Assembly (NCBI RefSeq): GCF_000317475.1
Contig: NC_019729.1
Location: 4,974,501-5,038,500 of the forward strand
From: Oscillatoria nigro-viridis PCC 7112
GTDB taxonomy: Bacteria; Cyanobacteriota; Cyanobacteriia; Cyanobacteriales; Microcoleaceae
Reading direction: 5' to 3'
Length of the DNA: 64,000 bases
Shown: piece after piece, positions 19,300 through 29,293 of the stretch
Layout of the letters: every line of letters begins with the position of its first letter
Position numbering within the stretch: position 1 is the first letter of the stretch
Program-made: the position numbers and the translations under genes
Notes under the pieces: model-generated
What the model was told of the DNA's origin: nothing
Database searches by the model: none
What the model saw: the letters and a program-made list of their open reading frames with translations, nothing else

Positions 19300-20337
19300 G
19301 TGGACAATGTAATCGGTTTAGAGATTATCGAAGTAGTTGAGCAGGCAGCCATCGCCTCCGCTCGCTTGATGGGCAAAGGCGAGAAAGACGAAGCCGATAG
19401 AGTGGCTGTAGAAGCAATGCGGGAGCGCATGAACAAAATTCATATGCGCGGTCGCATCGTGATCGGCGAAGGCGAGCGCGATGACGCACCCATGCTTTAT
19501 ATCGGCGAACAAGTAGGTATTTGTACCCGCGAGGATGCCCATACTTTCTGTAACCCAGATGAATTGGTAGAAATTGACATCGCCGTTGACCCCTGCGAAG
19601 GTACTAACCTCGTGGCTTACGGTCAAAACGGTTCGATGGCAGTTTTGGCAATCTCTGAAAAAGGTGGTTTGTTTGCGGCACCGGATTTCTACATGAACAA
19701 ATTGGCTGCTCCTGCGGCTGCTAAGAATCATGTAGATATTCGCAAAACGCCCACTCAAAACCTCAAAATTATCTCTGATTGCCTCGGCCGCAGTATTGAA
19801 GATTTGGTGGTGGTGGTCATGGATCGCCCCCGGCACAAAGATTTAATTAATGAAATTCGGGGAGCGGGTGCAAGAGTTCGGCTGATCAGCGACGGCGACG
19901 TTTCGGCAGCGATTTCTTGCGCGTTTTCTGGTTCCAACATCCACGCACTTATGGGTATTGGCGCAGCACCGGAAGGTGTGATTTCCGCAGCAGCAATGCG
20001 CTGCTTGGGCGGTCACTTCCAAGGGCAGTTAATTTACGATCCGGCTGTTGTAAAAACTGGTTTGATCGGTGAAAGCAAAGAGAGCAATATAGCTCGACTT
20101 AAAGAGATGGGCATCACAGACCCTGACAAGATTTACAATGCTGAAGAGTTGGCATCTGGAGAAACAGTTCTGTTTGCAGCTTGCGGGATTACTCCCGGAA
20201 CGCTGATGGATGGAGTTCGCTTCTTTGGCGGTGGCGCTCGCACGGAAAGTTTGGTAATTTCTTCTCAGTCGAAAACTGCTCGGTTTGTGGATACAATCCA
20301 TATGTTTGACCACCCGAAAGCTTTGCAATTGAATTAG
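19300..20337 (+). CDS. glpX: class II fructose-1,6-/sedoheptulose-1,7-bisphosphatase
   Basis: This 345-residue GlpX-type phosphatase hydrolyses fructose-1,6-bisphosphate and, in cyanobacteria, sedoheptulose-1,7-bisphosphate in the Calvin cycle and gluconeogenesis. Visible family segments are [20 protein letters not shown] near the N-terminus, [15 protein letters not shown] (metal-binding Glu/Asp), [22 protein letters not shown] (the D-P-x-x-G-T metal site), [27 protein letters not shown] and [14 protein letters not shown]. The GTG start at 19300 follows GGGAGGATC at a normal distance, and the resulting N-terminus [17 protein letters not shown] matches the family. It lies divergent to the CBS-CP12 gene, which suggests a shared role in light/dark control of carbon fixation. 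Confidence 0.96.
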   Translation: MDNVIGLEIIEVVEQAAIASARLMGKGEKDEADRVAVEAMRERMNKIHMRGRIVIGEGERDDAPMLYIGEQVGICTREDAHTFCNPDELVEIDIAVDPCEGTNLVAYGQNGSMAVLAISEKGGLFAAPDFYMNKLAAPAAAKNHVDIRKTPTQNLKIISDCLGRSIEDLVVVVMDRPRHKDLINEIRGAGARVRLISDGDVSAAISCAFSGSNIHALMGIGAAPEGVISAAAMRCLGGHFQGQLIYDPAVVKTGLIGESKESNIARLKEMGITDPDKIYNAEELASGETVLFAACGITPGTLMDGVRFFGGGARTESLVISSQSKTARFVDTIHMFDHPKALQLN

Positions 20338-20482
20338 TGATTAGTTAGTGGTTAACAGTTAAATGTTAACCACTAACAGTTAACGGTTAACAGTCACCGA
20401 TGATTAGCAATTAGCGATAAACTAAGAACTAATAACAGGTGACTGTTAACAACTAAGAAAGAAATAGTGACAAATCACAGAT
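20338..20482. repeat. heptanucleotide-type short repeats between glpX and hemA
   Basis: The region is made of repeated AACAGTTAA, GGTTAACAGT and CTAATAAC words, partly inverted around 20350-20450. It is the short-tandem-repeat type common in filamentous cyanobacteria. No gene is present. Confidence 0.6.
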
Positions 20483-21775
20483 ATGAATATTGCAGTCGTA
20501 GGTCTCAGCCACAAAACAGCGCCGGTAGAAGTTCGCGAAAAACTGAGCATTCCAGAACAGAAAGTTGAAGCGGCGATCGCCCAATTGCGCGGCTACCCGC
20601 ACATTCAAGAGGTTGCCATCCTCAGCACTTGCAACCGCTTAGAGATTTATATTGTTACCAGCGAGTCGGAACCGGGTGTGCGAGAGGTTATTCAGTTCCT
20701 TTCAGAATGCAGTAAAGTTTATGTGCAGTCTTTGCGTCCTCACCTGTTTATTTTGCTGCACGAAGATGCGGTGATGCACTTGATGCGAGTGGCTTCTGGC
20801 CTCGATAGTTTGGTTCTCGGAGAAGGACAAATTTTGGCTCAGGTGAAACAAACTCACAAACTCGCCCAGCAGTACAAAGGTGTAGGCAGAATTTTAGAGC
20901 GCTTGTTCAAGCAAGCTCTCACAGCAGGGAAACGAGTTCGCACGGAAACTAGCATCGGTACCGGTGCAGTTTCTATCAGTTCGGCGGCGGCAGAATTGGC
21001 TCAAATGAAGGGTCAGAATTTAGCAAGCAGCAAAATTGCAATTATCGGTGCTGGCAAAATGTCGCGGCTTTTGGTGCAGCATTTGCTCTCAAAAGGAGCT
21101 AGCCATATTTCGATCGTTAACCGCTCTGTGCGGGGCGCCCTGGAGTTGGCCGGTCAGTTTAAAGATGCACAATTGCACCTGTATCAGCTCTCGGAAATGA
21201 TGCAGGTAATTGCCAGTTCTGACTTGGTTTTTACCAGTACCGCAGCTACCGATCCGCTGTTAAATAAAGCTAAATTGGAAGCGGTTTTAGACCCGAATCG
21301 CCCTTTGATGTTGGTGGATATTTCTGTGCCACGCAACATTGACTCGGATGCGAACGAACTCGCTAATGTGCGATCGTTTAATGTGGACGACTTGAAAGCA
21401 GTGGTAGCTCAAAATCACGAAAGCCGCCGCAAAATGGCAATGGAAGCTCAGGGCTTGCTGGAACAGGAAGTAGAGGCTTTCGATCTCTGGTGGCGCAGCC
21501 TAGAAACTGTTCCTACTATTAGCTGTTTGCGGGATAAGATAGAATTGATTCGGGAACAAGAGTTAGAAAAAGCTTTATCGCGTCTTGGTTCTGAATTTTC
21601 GGAGAAACATCAAGATGTGATTGAATCTTTAACAAGGGGGATTGTGAATAAGATTTTGCACGATCCGATGGTACAGTTGCGCGCTCAGCAGGATATTGAG
21701 GCGCGGCGGCAAGCGATGCAAACTTTGCAAACACTGTTTAATTTGGATGTGGATGTCAATCAGCAGTACAGCTAG
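20483..21775 (+). CDS. hemA: glutamyl-tRNA reductase
   Basis: This 430-residue enzyme reduces glutamyl-tRNA(Glu) to glutamate-1-semialdehyde with NADPH, the first committed step of tetrapyrrole (heme, chlorophyll, bilin) synthesis. Motifs are [19 protein letters not shown] at the start, [11 protein letters not shown] with the catalytic Cys (about residue 50), [18 protein letters not shown], the NADPH loop [15 protein letters not shown], and [13 protein letters not shown]. The C-terminal dimerisation helices end with a family-typical DPMVQLR segment. Length and start are normal. The gene stands alone between two blocks of short tandem repeats. Confidence 0.97.
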   Translation: MNIAVVGLSHKTAPVEVREKLSIPEQKVEAAIAQLRGYPHIQEVAILSTCNRLEIYIVTSESEPGVREVIQFLSECSKVYVQSLRPHLFILLHEDAVMHLMRVASGLDSLVLGEGQILAQVKQTHKLAQQYKGVGRILERLFKQALTAGKRVRTETSIGTGAVSISSAAAELAQMKGQNLASSKIAIIGAGKMSRLLVQHLLSKGASHISIVNRSVRGALELAGQFKDAQLHLYQLSEMMQVIASSDLVFTSTAATDPLLNKAKLEAVLDPNRPLMLVDISVPRNIDSDANELANVRSFNVDDLKAVVAQNHESRRKMAMEAQGLLEQEVEAFDLWWRSLETVPTISCLRDKIELIREQELEKALSRLGSEFSEKHQDVIESLTRGIVNKILHDPMVQLRAQQDIEARRQAMQTLQTLFNLDVDVNQQYS

Positions 21776-22030
21776 TTTGTCATCTGTCATCTGTCATTAG
21801 TCATTAGTCATTGGTCATTAGTCATTAGTCATTGGTCATTAGTCAGTTGACCCGAAAGCAGTTAGCCGTTGACCCGAAAGCAGGAGTCATATTATGTCCG
21901 GTCAATTACCATGAATAAAAATGCCTTTAACCCTTGCGGCAAAAGCATCATTCGGGAGGGTAAATTGCTCGAACCTGATATCAGTTATCATTCAACCAAT
22001 AACTAATGACTAATAACTAATAACTAATGA
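21776..22030. repeat. heptamer repeat tract running into the start of the UPF0182 gene
   Basis: From 21780 to 21845 the words TCATTAG and TCATTGG alternate in tandem. From about 21995 the complementary style (CTAATGA, CTAATAA) repeats right up to and across the ATG at 22027. The first codons of the next gene (ATG ACT AAT) are therefore part of the repeat. Between the tracts is a duplicated GTTGACCCGAAAGCAG-like word near 21846-21884. Confidence 0.8.
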
Positions 22031-25000
22031 CTAATAGGCGAATTTATCAAATAATCCTACTGATTGCGGGGCTATGGCTGGTTGTTGAGTTTGCCTCCCG
22101 CATTTCAGCAGAAATTCTCTGGTTTCAGGAAGTTGGATATCTTCAGGTTTTTCTATTAAAGCTCAAAACTCAAGGGTTGTTGGGGACGATCGCAATTGCT
22201 GTTTCTTCTGGCTTTTTACTGGGAAATTTGGCTTTAGCCCGCCGCCTGCAACATCCTGCGGAAGAAAAGAAATCGCCGGTTGCGGGGGCGCTATTTGCTT
22301 CACTGAGGGCGAACAAAACGGGGAAGAATACCGGGAATAATTACGAAATACCTGTTGCTAAATCCCAAATTACCTTTTCCTGGCTGCTGTTGACTATATT
22401 CGGATTGAGTTCGATCGCAACTTTGACAGTAATTCACTGCGGGCTGTTAGCTGCCAGCAGTATCGCCTATTTCGGTATAGTTGACAATTTACCTCTACCG
22501 CCGGTGCAGTTGGGAATTGAGTCAATCCAGCATGGGGCGGTGCAGCTATTTTCTCGCTGGTGGCAGTTGGGCTTGCTGCTGGGGACAATGTTAGCTGTGG
22601 TAATTAAGCCTGATTTTTGGCTGCGGGCGATCGCCCTTTTTCTGAGTTTGGCGATCGGGCTGATTGCCGCCAGTCGCTGGACAAATGTTTTGCAATATTT
22701 TCACCCTACTAATTTTAACACAACCGACCCTCTTTTCAATCAAAATATTAGCTTTTATGTATTTATTTTGCCAATTTTAGATTTGCTAGGCTGGTGGCTG
22801 GCAGTTGTATTTTTGTACAGTTTAGTATCTTGTGCTTTAACATATTTGCTGTCGGGAAATAGCCTGAGTCAAGGGAGATTTTTGGGGTTTTCTCGATCGC
22901 AGCAGCGCCACTTGTACGGGTTGGGTGCAGCTTTAATGCTAGCCGCCGCATTCCGCTACTGGCTGGGGCGCTACGCATTGCTGTATTCCCGGGGAGACGT
23001 TACTTACGGGGCGAATTACGCTGACGTGACGGTGCGACTGCCCTGCTATGGATTTGTGAGTATTTTGGCGGGGGCGATCGCACTTTTGATGCTGTGCCAG
23101 GTTTACCCATTCAAAATAAAAAATGAACTCATAAAAAAGATTATTTTAGCTTGGCTAACTTTAAGTTTTTTGGTAACTTTGCTGCTGCCAACAATTGTGC
23201 AGCAACTCCTAGTTAAACCCAACGAACTAGCACGAGAACAGCCGTACATTCAGCGCAGTATTGCCTTTACTAAAGAAGCCTTTGAACTCAACAAAATCGA
23301 AATAAAAACATTCGATCCCGCCGGAAAACTGACTTATGCCGACTTAGAAAAAAATCAACTTACTATTAGCAACATCCGGCTGTGGGACAAGCTGCCGCTG
23401 CTGCAAACCAACCGACAGTTACAGCAAATCAGACCCTATTATACATTTCCTGATGCCGATATCGATCGCTACACAATCAAAAATGAAAAAGCACAAAAGG
23501 TAGATTCGGACAGCCAACAGGTGTTTCTGGCAGCGCGGGAATTAGATTACACAGCAGTTGCCCCCGAAGCTCAAACTTGGGTGAACGAACACCTCGTTTA
23601 CACTCACGGTTACGGCTTTACTCTTTCTCCCGTAAACAGAGTCGGTGTCGGCGGTTTACCCGATTATTTTGTCAAAGATATTGGAGTTGCAGCCCAGAAA
23701 GGAGAGACTGCTTTGGAAATAACGAGCGATCGAATTCGGGCCAGTATTCCGATCGGCTACCCGCGAATTTACTACGGCGAAATCACCGATACAGACGCGA
23801 TGGCGCCCACAAAAGTCCAAGAATTCGACTATCCCAGCGGCGAAGACAATGTTTACAATACTTACAGCGGTAGGGGCGGAATTGCGATCGGTTCTATGTG
23901 GCGGCGCTGGCTGTTTGCTAATTATCTCAAAAATTGGCAAATGGCGCTTACCCGCAATTTTACGCCAGAAACTAAATTGCTGTACCGCCGAAATATTAAT
24001 AAAAGAGTCCGGGCGATCGCTCCTTTTTTGCGCTACGATTCCGACCCTTATTTAGTAGTAGCCAACGCCAATCTTAGCCATGATGATATAGAAAAAGAAA
24101 GGGAGGGAAATGGCAACAAGATTAAACCTTCACCCTCGGATACTGATAAATCTCCCAACTATCTTTACTGGATTATCGATGCCTATACAGCGAGCGATCG
24201 CTATCCGTATTCTGACCCGGGAAATCATGATTTCAACTACATCCGCAACTCCGTCAAAGTAGTTATTGATGCCTACAACGGGTCTGTTGACTTCTACGTT
24301 GCCTATCCCTCCGATCCGATTATTAACAGTTGGATAGCTATCTTTCCCGGACTCTTCAAACCCCTTGACAAAATGCCTCCGGCTCTCCGCAAACATATCA
24401 GATATCCAGTAGATTTGTTGAGCATTCAATCAGAACGCTTGCTAACTTATCATATGGAAGACCCGCAAGTATTGTACAATCGGGAGGATTTGTGGCGAGT
24501 TCCCAATGAAATTTATGGCACCGAACAACAGCCAGTAGCACCGTATTATTTGATTACCAAACTGCCAACGGAAACAGCAGAAGAATTTATTTTGCTGCTC
24601 CCATTTACACCAGTAAGTCGCAACAATTTAATTGCTTGGATTGCAGGGCGATCGGATGGTGGCGATTACGGAAAATTGCTGCTGTATCTGTTCCCCAAAC
24701 AGCGATTAGTTTACGGCCCGGAACAAATAGAAGCTTTAATTAACCAAGATCCGGTTATTTCCGAACAAATCTCTCTCTGGAATCGCCAGGGTTCCAAAGC
24801 ACTTCAAGGAAACTTATTAGTAATTCCCATTGAACAATCTTTACTGTATGTGGAACCTCTTTACTTAGAAGCAGAGCGCAATAGTTTGCCAACTTTAGTC
24901 AGAGTTATTGCTGTCTACGAAAACCGCATAGTCATGGCAGAAAATCTTGAATTGGCACTCAAGGCACTTTTTCAGCAACAATCTACTAATAAACCGGCCA

Positions 25001-25047
25001 TTATTCGACCTCTAGAAGGAACAGCACCAGCTTTAAATAGTGAATGA
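22027..25047 (+). CDS. UPF0182 family membrane protein
   Basis: This is a 1006-residue protein of the UPF0182 (COG1615) family, widespread in actinobacteria and cyanobacteria but of unknown function. The N-terminal third carries about seven hydrophobic helices, interrupted by polar loops. The remaining two thirds form a large extracytoplasmic domain with family segments such as WVNEHLVYTHGYGFTLSPVN, PDYFVKDIG, YPRIYYGE and HIRYPVDLLSIQ. The length is typical. The start codon lies within a heptamer repeat and there is no clear Shine-Dalgarno sequence, so translation may begin inefficiently or at a nearby site. The stop codon abuts an inverted-repeat element that separates it from the convergent neighbour. 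Confidence 0.93.
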   Translation: MTNRRIYQIILLIAGLWLVVEFASRISAEILWFQEVGYLQVFLLKLKTQGLLGTIAIAVSSGFLLGNLALARRLQHPAEEKKSPVAGALFASLRANKTGKNTGNNYEIPVAKSQITFSWLLLTIFGLSSIATLTVIHCGLLAASSIAYFGIVDNLPLPPVQLGIESIQHGAVQLFSRWWQLGLLLGTMLAVVIKPDFWLRAIALFLSLAIGLIAASRWTNVLQYFHPTNFNTTDPLFNQNISFYVFILPILDLLGWWLAVVFLYSLVSCALTYLLSGNSLSQGRFLGFSRSQQRHLYGLGAALMLAAAFRYWLGRYALLYSRGDVTYGANYADVTVRLPCYGFVSILAGAIALLMLCQVYPFKIKNELIKKIILAWLTLSFLVTLLLPTIVQQLLVKPNELAREQPYIQRSIAFTKEAFELNKIEIKTFDPAGKLTYADLEKNQLTISNIRLWDKLPLLQTNRQLQQIRPYYTFPDADIDRYTIKNEKAQKVDSDSQQVFLAARELDYTAVAPEAQTWVNEHLVYTHGYGFTLSPVNRVGVGGLPDYFVKDIGVAAQKGETALEITSDRIRASIPIGYPRIYYGEITDTDAMAPTKVQEFDYPSGEDNVYNTYSGRGGIAIGSMWRRWLFANYLKNWQMALTRNFTPETKLLYRRNINKRVRAIAPFLRYDSDPYLVVANANLSHDDIEKEREGNGNKIKPSPSDTDKSPNYLYWIIDAYTASDRYPYSDPGNHDFNYIRNSVKVVIDAYNGSVDFYVAYPSDPIINSWIAIFPGLFKPLDKMPPALRKHIRYPVDLLSIQSERLLTYHMEDPQVLYNREDLWRVPNEIYGTEQQPVAPYYLITKLPTETAEEFILLLPFTPVSRNNLIAWIAGRSDGGDYGKLLLYLFPKQRLVYGPEQIEALINQDPVISEQISLWNRQGSKALQGNLLVIPIEQSLLYVEPLYLEAERNSLPTLVRVIAVYENRIVMAENLELALKALFQQQSTNKPAIIRPLEGTAPALNSE

Positions 25048-25173
25048 TATGAATTCCGGTTGCAGTCGTCATGACTGTTGACTGTTGACTGTTGACTCTA
25101 GGTCGAAAAACTGAATGGTTGATTGTTAAGTGTTGACTCAATTTTATGATTCTAATGCAACCGGAAACGATAT
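25047..25173. repeat. MITE-like inverted-repeat element, copy 3
   Basis: The left end reads ATATGAATTCCGGTTGCA; the reverse complement of the right end reads ATATCGTTTCCGGTTGCA. The core closely matches copy 1 at 2223-2348, including GACTGTTGACTGTTGA and GAATGGTTGA words. It begins on the last base of the UPF0182 stop codon and ends 4 bp before the stop of the opposing gene. It thus fills the gap between convergent genes and may act as a bidirectional terminator. Confidence 0.8.
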
Positions 25174-25176
25174 AAA

Positions 25177-25845
25177 TTACTGCGATTTCTGTTCGCTAGC
25201 AGCCTTGATATCCTGCCACCAAACATCGACATAGGGCCACATCAATCTCTCGTCTCCTCCAGAATCTAGCTTCACAGTCACCTCATAACGGTCAATATGC
25301 GTGAGTTCCCCAGTTTTACCATTCAAATACAATTGTTTGGGATTGTCGGTGATAATTTCTACCCTTTGATTCAACAGCGGCAGCATCTGGGTAGAAGAAC
25401 CCTGAAACGGATTTTTGCCTTTGAGCACATAGCCACCAATCAAAGATAAGTACATTGAAGCTAGGCAAAATACTGTACATAAACCTACAATTACCAGTGT
25501 TTTTTGTTGTGAAAAACTGGTATAAACGCTCGCATATCCTACGATCGTAGTTCCAAAAAACAACAAATTTGGCAGGTACAGCCCATCTTCCAGAAACACG
25601 CTACCAAAAAACATGAGGGCTACCTGAAAACCAAATAATGCAGCTACCCAACTCCACCCAGTTAGCAACGATGCAGATAGTAGCCAGTTCATGGCTATAG
25701 TAAGGGCGATCGCCATTGCTATTGCCCCAAGTGGTGCTGCATAATCGTACTGTCTGAAGGGAAGAAGAACAAAAAATACTAAAGCATAAGCAAAACCCGC
25801 AAAAGCCAGTGCTAATCCACTAATTATTTGGTTCCCGTTCAGCAT
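25177..25845 (-). CDS. hypothetical multi-pass membrane protein
   Basis: This 222-residue protein has about five hydrophobic segments in the first 145 residues (for example ALAFAGFAYALVFFVLL and TLVIVGLCTVFCLASMYLSLI). They are followed by a soluble C-terminal domain of about 75 residues with alternating beta-like stretches (QRVEIITDNPKQLYLNGKTG, YEVTVKLDSGGDERLMWPYV). I do not recognise a named family. It is convergent with the UPF0182 gene, separated only by the inverted-repeat element. A role in the membrane is all that can be inferred. Confidence 0.7.
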   Translation of the reverse strand: MLNGNQIISGLALAFAGFAYALVFFVLLPFRQYDYAAPLGAIAMAIALTIAMNWLLSASLLTGWSWVAALFGFQVALMFFGSVFLEDGLYLPNLLFFGTTIVGYASVYTSFSQQKTLVIVGLCTVFCLASMYLSLIGGYVLKGKNPFQGSSTQMLPLLNQRVEIITDNPKQLYLNGKTGELTHIDRYEVTVKLDSGGDERLMWPYVDVWWQDIKAASEQKSQ

Positions 25846-26073
25846 GGCGATGGATTTTTAGAGCACTAAAGTGAAGCGTTCATCTTCTGTTGTGATAGTA
25901 GCCGTTGAAAATTCCCAGCCGACTAAGGCCAGAAATTCTAAACGTAGCGTGCGCCACGAGCAGCTTACCGCTATATTTAGGCGAGCGAACCGATGTATTA
26001 ATCAAGCGTGCTATCCCAGTTTCCGAAGGTGCAAATCAGCCACATCAGAAGGTATAATTTTCAGAAAACCAGA

Positions 26074-27024
26074 TTATTTACGGTCGATCGACTTAACAAA
26101 TTGTTGCACAGGTTGTGGTAGAGCCGGCACAAAAGTCTTTCTAAAACCCCTAACATCGAACACTCGCCACAAAATACCTACCGCTACCGTCAAGAAAAAT
26201 AACGCTCCCAAAAAATTGAACACAGTAGACAGAAAACCGCTGTCCCTTTTTTTCGGAGGTGTAATATGTTTCATGCGATATACAGCCGGCTCGTAATCTT
26301 TCGACTCCTCGCGACTGCGGGGCGGCGTTTTGGGGCGCGAGCTCGCACTGCGCCTCTGAGTCAAACCCGTTTTATTAGTTTTAGTAAAACTGCTGGGCGA
26401 CTTTAGATCAGAAGCGCCGCGGGTTCCCGTTAACTTGCTAGCAGAAGTAGCCGTTTGACCAACAGCAGCATCCTGAATTCTGCTGTTAGGGCGCTGAGTC
26501 GATTTGCGTTCGGCGAGAGTACGCATCAAACTTTGCAATTGCTGAGTCGCCGCCGGCGGGCGTTCCCCTTTCCTCGCCCAATTTAACAGCATCGCCCCGG
26601 TAATCCCGCAGAGATTCGTAGCGCCGACAGAAGCCAGCCGCTTCAGCAGAGGCTGACTGTTGGACACAAAAATCACCAATGCGTCCGGGTGTTCCTGAGC
26701 CAAACCGTAAACGCACTGAGCCGTCGCCACTACCAGCATTGCTGGCTTGCTTTGATTTTTGATCGAAGGTTCGAGAGCTCGGTGTGTTTCCTGAGCGTCA
26801 GTTGCAATCCAGCCGCTGTCGGCAAAAAATCGCATAAACTCTCTAGCTACTTGCTCTTGAGCTTTTTCCACCGCTTGCCCTGTCAGACGATCTATTTCGT
26901 CGTACACTACTTCCGGGATATAGCAAGTTCCCACCTTGGCATATTCTTGCCACACTTGGGTTCTGCCAGTCATTAAAACATCTGCATCAAAAGTTACCAA
27001 TACAGGAGGAAGTTGATTAGCCAT
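26074..27024 (-). CDS. PIN-domain protein with C-terminal membrane anchor
   Basis: Residues 1-175 form a PIN-like RNase domain: VLVTFDADVLMTG supplies the first acidic residue, YIPEVVYDEIDRL the second, and VIFVSNSQPLLKRLASVGATNL the third region. Residues 175-255 are a basic, Ser/Thr/Pro-rich linker. A single hydrophobic helix follows near residues 264-290 (FLSTVFNFLGALFFLTVAVGIL), then a short basic tail. PIN domains are usually metal-dependent endoribonucleases, often toxins. The membrane anchor and absence of an adjacent antitoxin argue for a housekeeping RNA- or membrane-associated role, but that is inference. Confidence 0.8.
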   Translation of the reverse strand: MANQLPPVLVTFDADVLMTGRTQVWQEYAKVGTCYIPEVVYDEIDRLTGQAVEKAQEQVAREFMRFFADSGWIATDAQETHRALEPSIKNQSKPAMLVVATAQCVYGLAQEHPDALVIFVSNSQPLLKRLASVGATNLCGITGAMLLNWARKGERPPAATQQLQSLMRTLAERKSTQRPNSRIQDAAVGQTATSASKLTGTRGASDLKSPSSFTKTNKTGLTQRRSASSRPKTPPRSREESKDYEPAVYRMKHITPPKKRDSGFLSTVFNFLGALFFLTVAVGILWRVFDVRGFRKTFVPALPQPVQQFVKSIDRK

Positions 27025-27264
27025 GACTTTATCCTATAGGCTCAGATAAGTTATTTACACTTAATCGATCGAGTTTAAACAAATTTTGGGTTATAAAAAA
27101 ATCAACTTTTGGTAGTAGATAAATTGCCCTGGGCGCGGGTCTTAATTGGAAATTAGTAGTTAGGAACCCGATCGCCCTTCAGTTCGCAGTTCGATCGCTC
27201 AATTCCTATATTCCACTAATTTACCGCAACCCAAGAGCCTATTACCAAAAATGCCCGACTATTG

Positions 27265-28899
27265 CTAGTTCCCGATTCCCAGACGGCCAGCCAAAGCCGG
27301 AGTCAACGGCAACAGCGCAGCAATCATCAAGAACAAAGCTAGCAAACCCAAAGCCGCGCGAGCGTCGTCAGGCTCAGTCAGCTCGTTGAGGCTCGGCCGC
27401 TCCAGATTCCGCTGTAAAATCAGAATCACGATCGCCCAATACAGAGCCAAAGGATTAACTAAAGAAACGATGGCCAGCACCACAAAAGTCGCCAAAGTAG
27501 TGCGACTGGCTATTTTCCGACCGTAGATGGCTTGCACGATTCTACCCCCGTCCAATTGTCCCGCCGGCATCAAATTAATCGCCGTTATTACCAAGCCCAA
27601 CCAACCGATCACAACCAGCGGGTGAACGTCAACAATCTGCTGCTGCAAAGCCGAACCCAAAACCACTTTTGCCAAAGTTCCCACCAAAACCGAGCCCTTG
27701 AAAAATTCTGCGGGAATTTGAAACAAACTGCCGGGGTGAGACAGCAGCAAACCCGTTACCAGCATTAGCACAGAAACTATTCCCCCAGCCGCCGATCCGG
27801 CAAAAGCGATGTCAAACAAAACTTTACGGTTGGGCAGCAGCGACTCAAAACGGTCGAGCGCTCCAAAACAACCTATCTGCAAAGTTGGTATAAAAAACGG
27901 CCAACTCAAGCCAACCTTGTACCGATTTGCCAGCACTCGGCGAGCAATTTCCCCAGAGCCTAAAACCGCCCAAATTCCGGCTGCAATTGGCAAAACTTCT
28001 AGATATCTAGCCGGCGAGTTAAAGAAATCGAAACCCAGCAGCAAACCGCCTGTCTCTAAGCTAGTAGCAATTGTTGCCAGCAGCAGCACGACTGCTAGGA
28101 TTTTTTGATATACGGTAGTTGGCTGGGGGTCGTTGGTGCTGGGCAAGATAATAACTACGGGCTTGTCGTCCTGATTTTCTACTAAAAATAGACGGTAGCG
28201 ATCGTTTAATCTTTCTTCCAAACTTGCCGTCAAACGCGAGTGTACTTGTTCTGGGTCTCCTCGGAGATTGCCTTTCAAGATTACCCCATCTTGATAGGGA
28301 ATCGTTTCTGTGGCAAAGAAAGTATCAATTCCAAAGATGCCTTTAATTGCCTTGAGGTCTTCCACTGGAACGGGAATTATTTCTGATTCATTATTCGCAG
28401 GCGACGAGGTGACGATCTTAACGGTTTCTGGGGCTGGTGGTCGCTGCGACTCAGGGGCAGAGAAAGCATCGCTTTGCGACTTTACCTCAGCAGCATCGGG
28501 CCGCGGCAGCACTGTATCAGATGCAGCCTTACGCAATTGCCGGCCCAGATAAATGTACAATCCCGTGGATGCCACCAGCAGCAACAATACCGCCACTAGA
28601 TTGAGGTAAATTCCGGCGGCGAACAAACCAAAGAACAGCAGCCAGGGACTCATCAGCGCAACAGACTGCAACCAAGCCAAAATTCCCAGTTTGCCAAAAG
28701 GTCTAGCGCGATAAAATCCCCAACCCAGAATTCCCAGAGCAACCAATACGAGCGCAATTGTTGCCGTATTTTCCGATGCAACTACAGGCATTCCGGTTGC
28801 TTGCGCCAATAGGGGCTTTAATCGGTCGATCGCGCTGCGGTCGAGTAATAGCATTACATTTTGGGGAACGTGAAATAGAGTTGTTGGGAACATATCCAA
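27265..28899 (-). CDS. site-2 protease (M50) family homologue lacking the HExxH histidines
   Basis: This 544-residue membrane protein resembles the EGY-type branch of intramembrane metalloproteases. It has two N-terminal hydrophobic segments (about 45-115), a soluble region (130-260), then the membrane core. The core includes SWPFFIPTLQIGCFGALDRFESLLPNR, FDIAFAGSAAGG and INLMPAGQLDGGRIVQAIYG, with the conserved Asp450 near the third zinc ligand. Where HExxH should stand, residues 316-320 read GEIAR: Glu317 is kept but both zinc-binding histidines are gone. Plant EGY3 shows a comparable loss. It is therefore probably catalytically inactive, perhaps a chaperone-like or regulatory pseudoprotease. 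The loss may be shared by a whole cyanobacterial subfamily. Confidence 0.88.
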   Translation of the reverse strand: MDMFPTTLFHVPQNVMLLLDRSAIDRLKPLLAQATGMPVVASENTATIALVLVALGILGWGFYRARPFGKLGILAWLQSVALMSPWLLFFGLFAAGIYLNLVAVLLLLVASTGLYIYLGRQLRKAASDTVLPRPDAAEVKSQSDAFSAPESQRPPAPETVKIVTSSPANNESEIIPVPVEDLKAIKGIFGIDTFFATETIPYQDGVILKGNLRGDPEQVHSRLTASLEERLNDRYRLFLVENQDDKPVVIILPSTNDPQPTTVYQKILAVVLLLATIATSLETGGLLLGFDFFNSPARYLEVLPIAAGIWAVLGSGEIARRVLANRYKVGLSWPFFIPTLQIGCFGALDRFESLLPNRKVLFDIAFAGSAAGGIVSVLMLVTGLLLSHPGSLFQIPAEFFKGSVLVGTLAKVVLGSALQQQIVDVHPLVVIGWLGLVITAINLMPAGQLDGGRIVQAIYGRKIASRTTLATFVVLAIVSLVNPLALYWAIVILILQRNLERPSLNELTEPDDARAALGLLALFLMIAALLPLTPALAGRLGIGN

Positions 28900-29219
28900 A
28901 CCTGTCGGAAACTAGCCTGATTACTAAGGATAACCTCTGAGGGCTACTCGGCCCACAACCTGCTGGTGCTGTTTGAACATCGCAGGATCTCGGCTATTGA
29001 CACAATAAACCTTTTATGATACCACATTGGCTGTGGCAAACATATACTCAAAAGGGTAGCAGTGTCGATCGCCCAGAAGCAGGAAGATTGGTCTGGGTTT
29101 GGCAGGCGGTGTTGTGCATTTGTTGGGCGAAACAAACGCGAAACAAACAAGGTTTGAGCAGCTCTCTCCTGACGGGGTGAAGAACGGCTCAAAGCATTGA
29201 TGCTATTAGGTTTAGTTAA
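28900..29219. other. 320-bp intergenic region upstream of the protease homologue
   Basis: The gap lies between the start of the minus-strand protease homologue and the tRNA gene. It probably carries the promoter of the former. I see no supported ORF, repeat or terminator in it. Confidence 0.3.
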
Positions 29220-29293
29220 CGGGTACGGCAGGACTTGAACCTGCGGCTCGCTGCTTAGAAGGCAGCTACTCTATCCAACTGAGTTACGCACCC
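29220..29293 (-). tRNA. tRNA-Arg (anticodon UCU)
   Basis: The reverse complement folds as a cloverleaf. The acceptor arm is GGGTGCG/CGTACCC with one G-U pair, and G is the discriminator base. The D-stem is ACTC/GAGT. The anticodon stem is GCTGC/GCAGC with loop CTTCTAA (anticodon TCT). The T-arm is GCAGG-TTCAAGT-CCTGC. The 3' CCA is not encoded. It reads AGA (and AGG by wobble) codons. Confidence 0.96.

Noticed and set aside
18967..19312. Short plus- and minus-strand frames between CBS-CP12 and glpX
   Set aside because: No Shine-Dalgarno sequence, odd composition, and overlap with the likely glpX promoter and leader.
26074..27024. PIN-domain gene as a toxin of a toxin-antitoxin pair
   Set aside because: No small antitoxin gene is adjacent, and the long linker plus C-terminal membrane helix is unlike VapC toxins.
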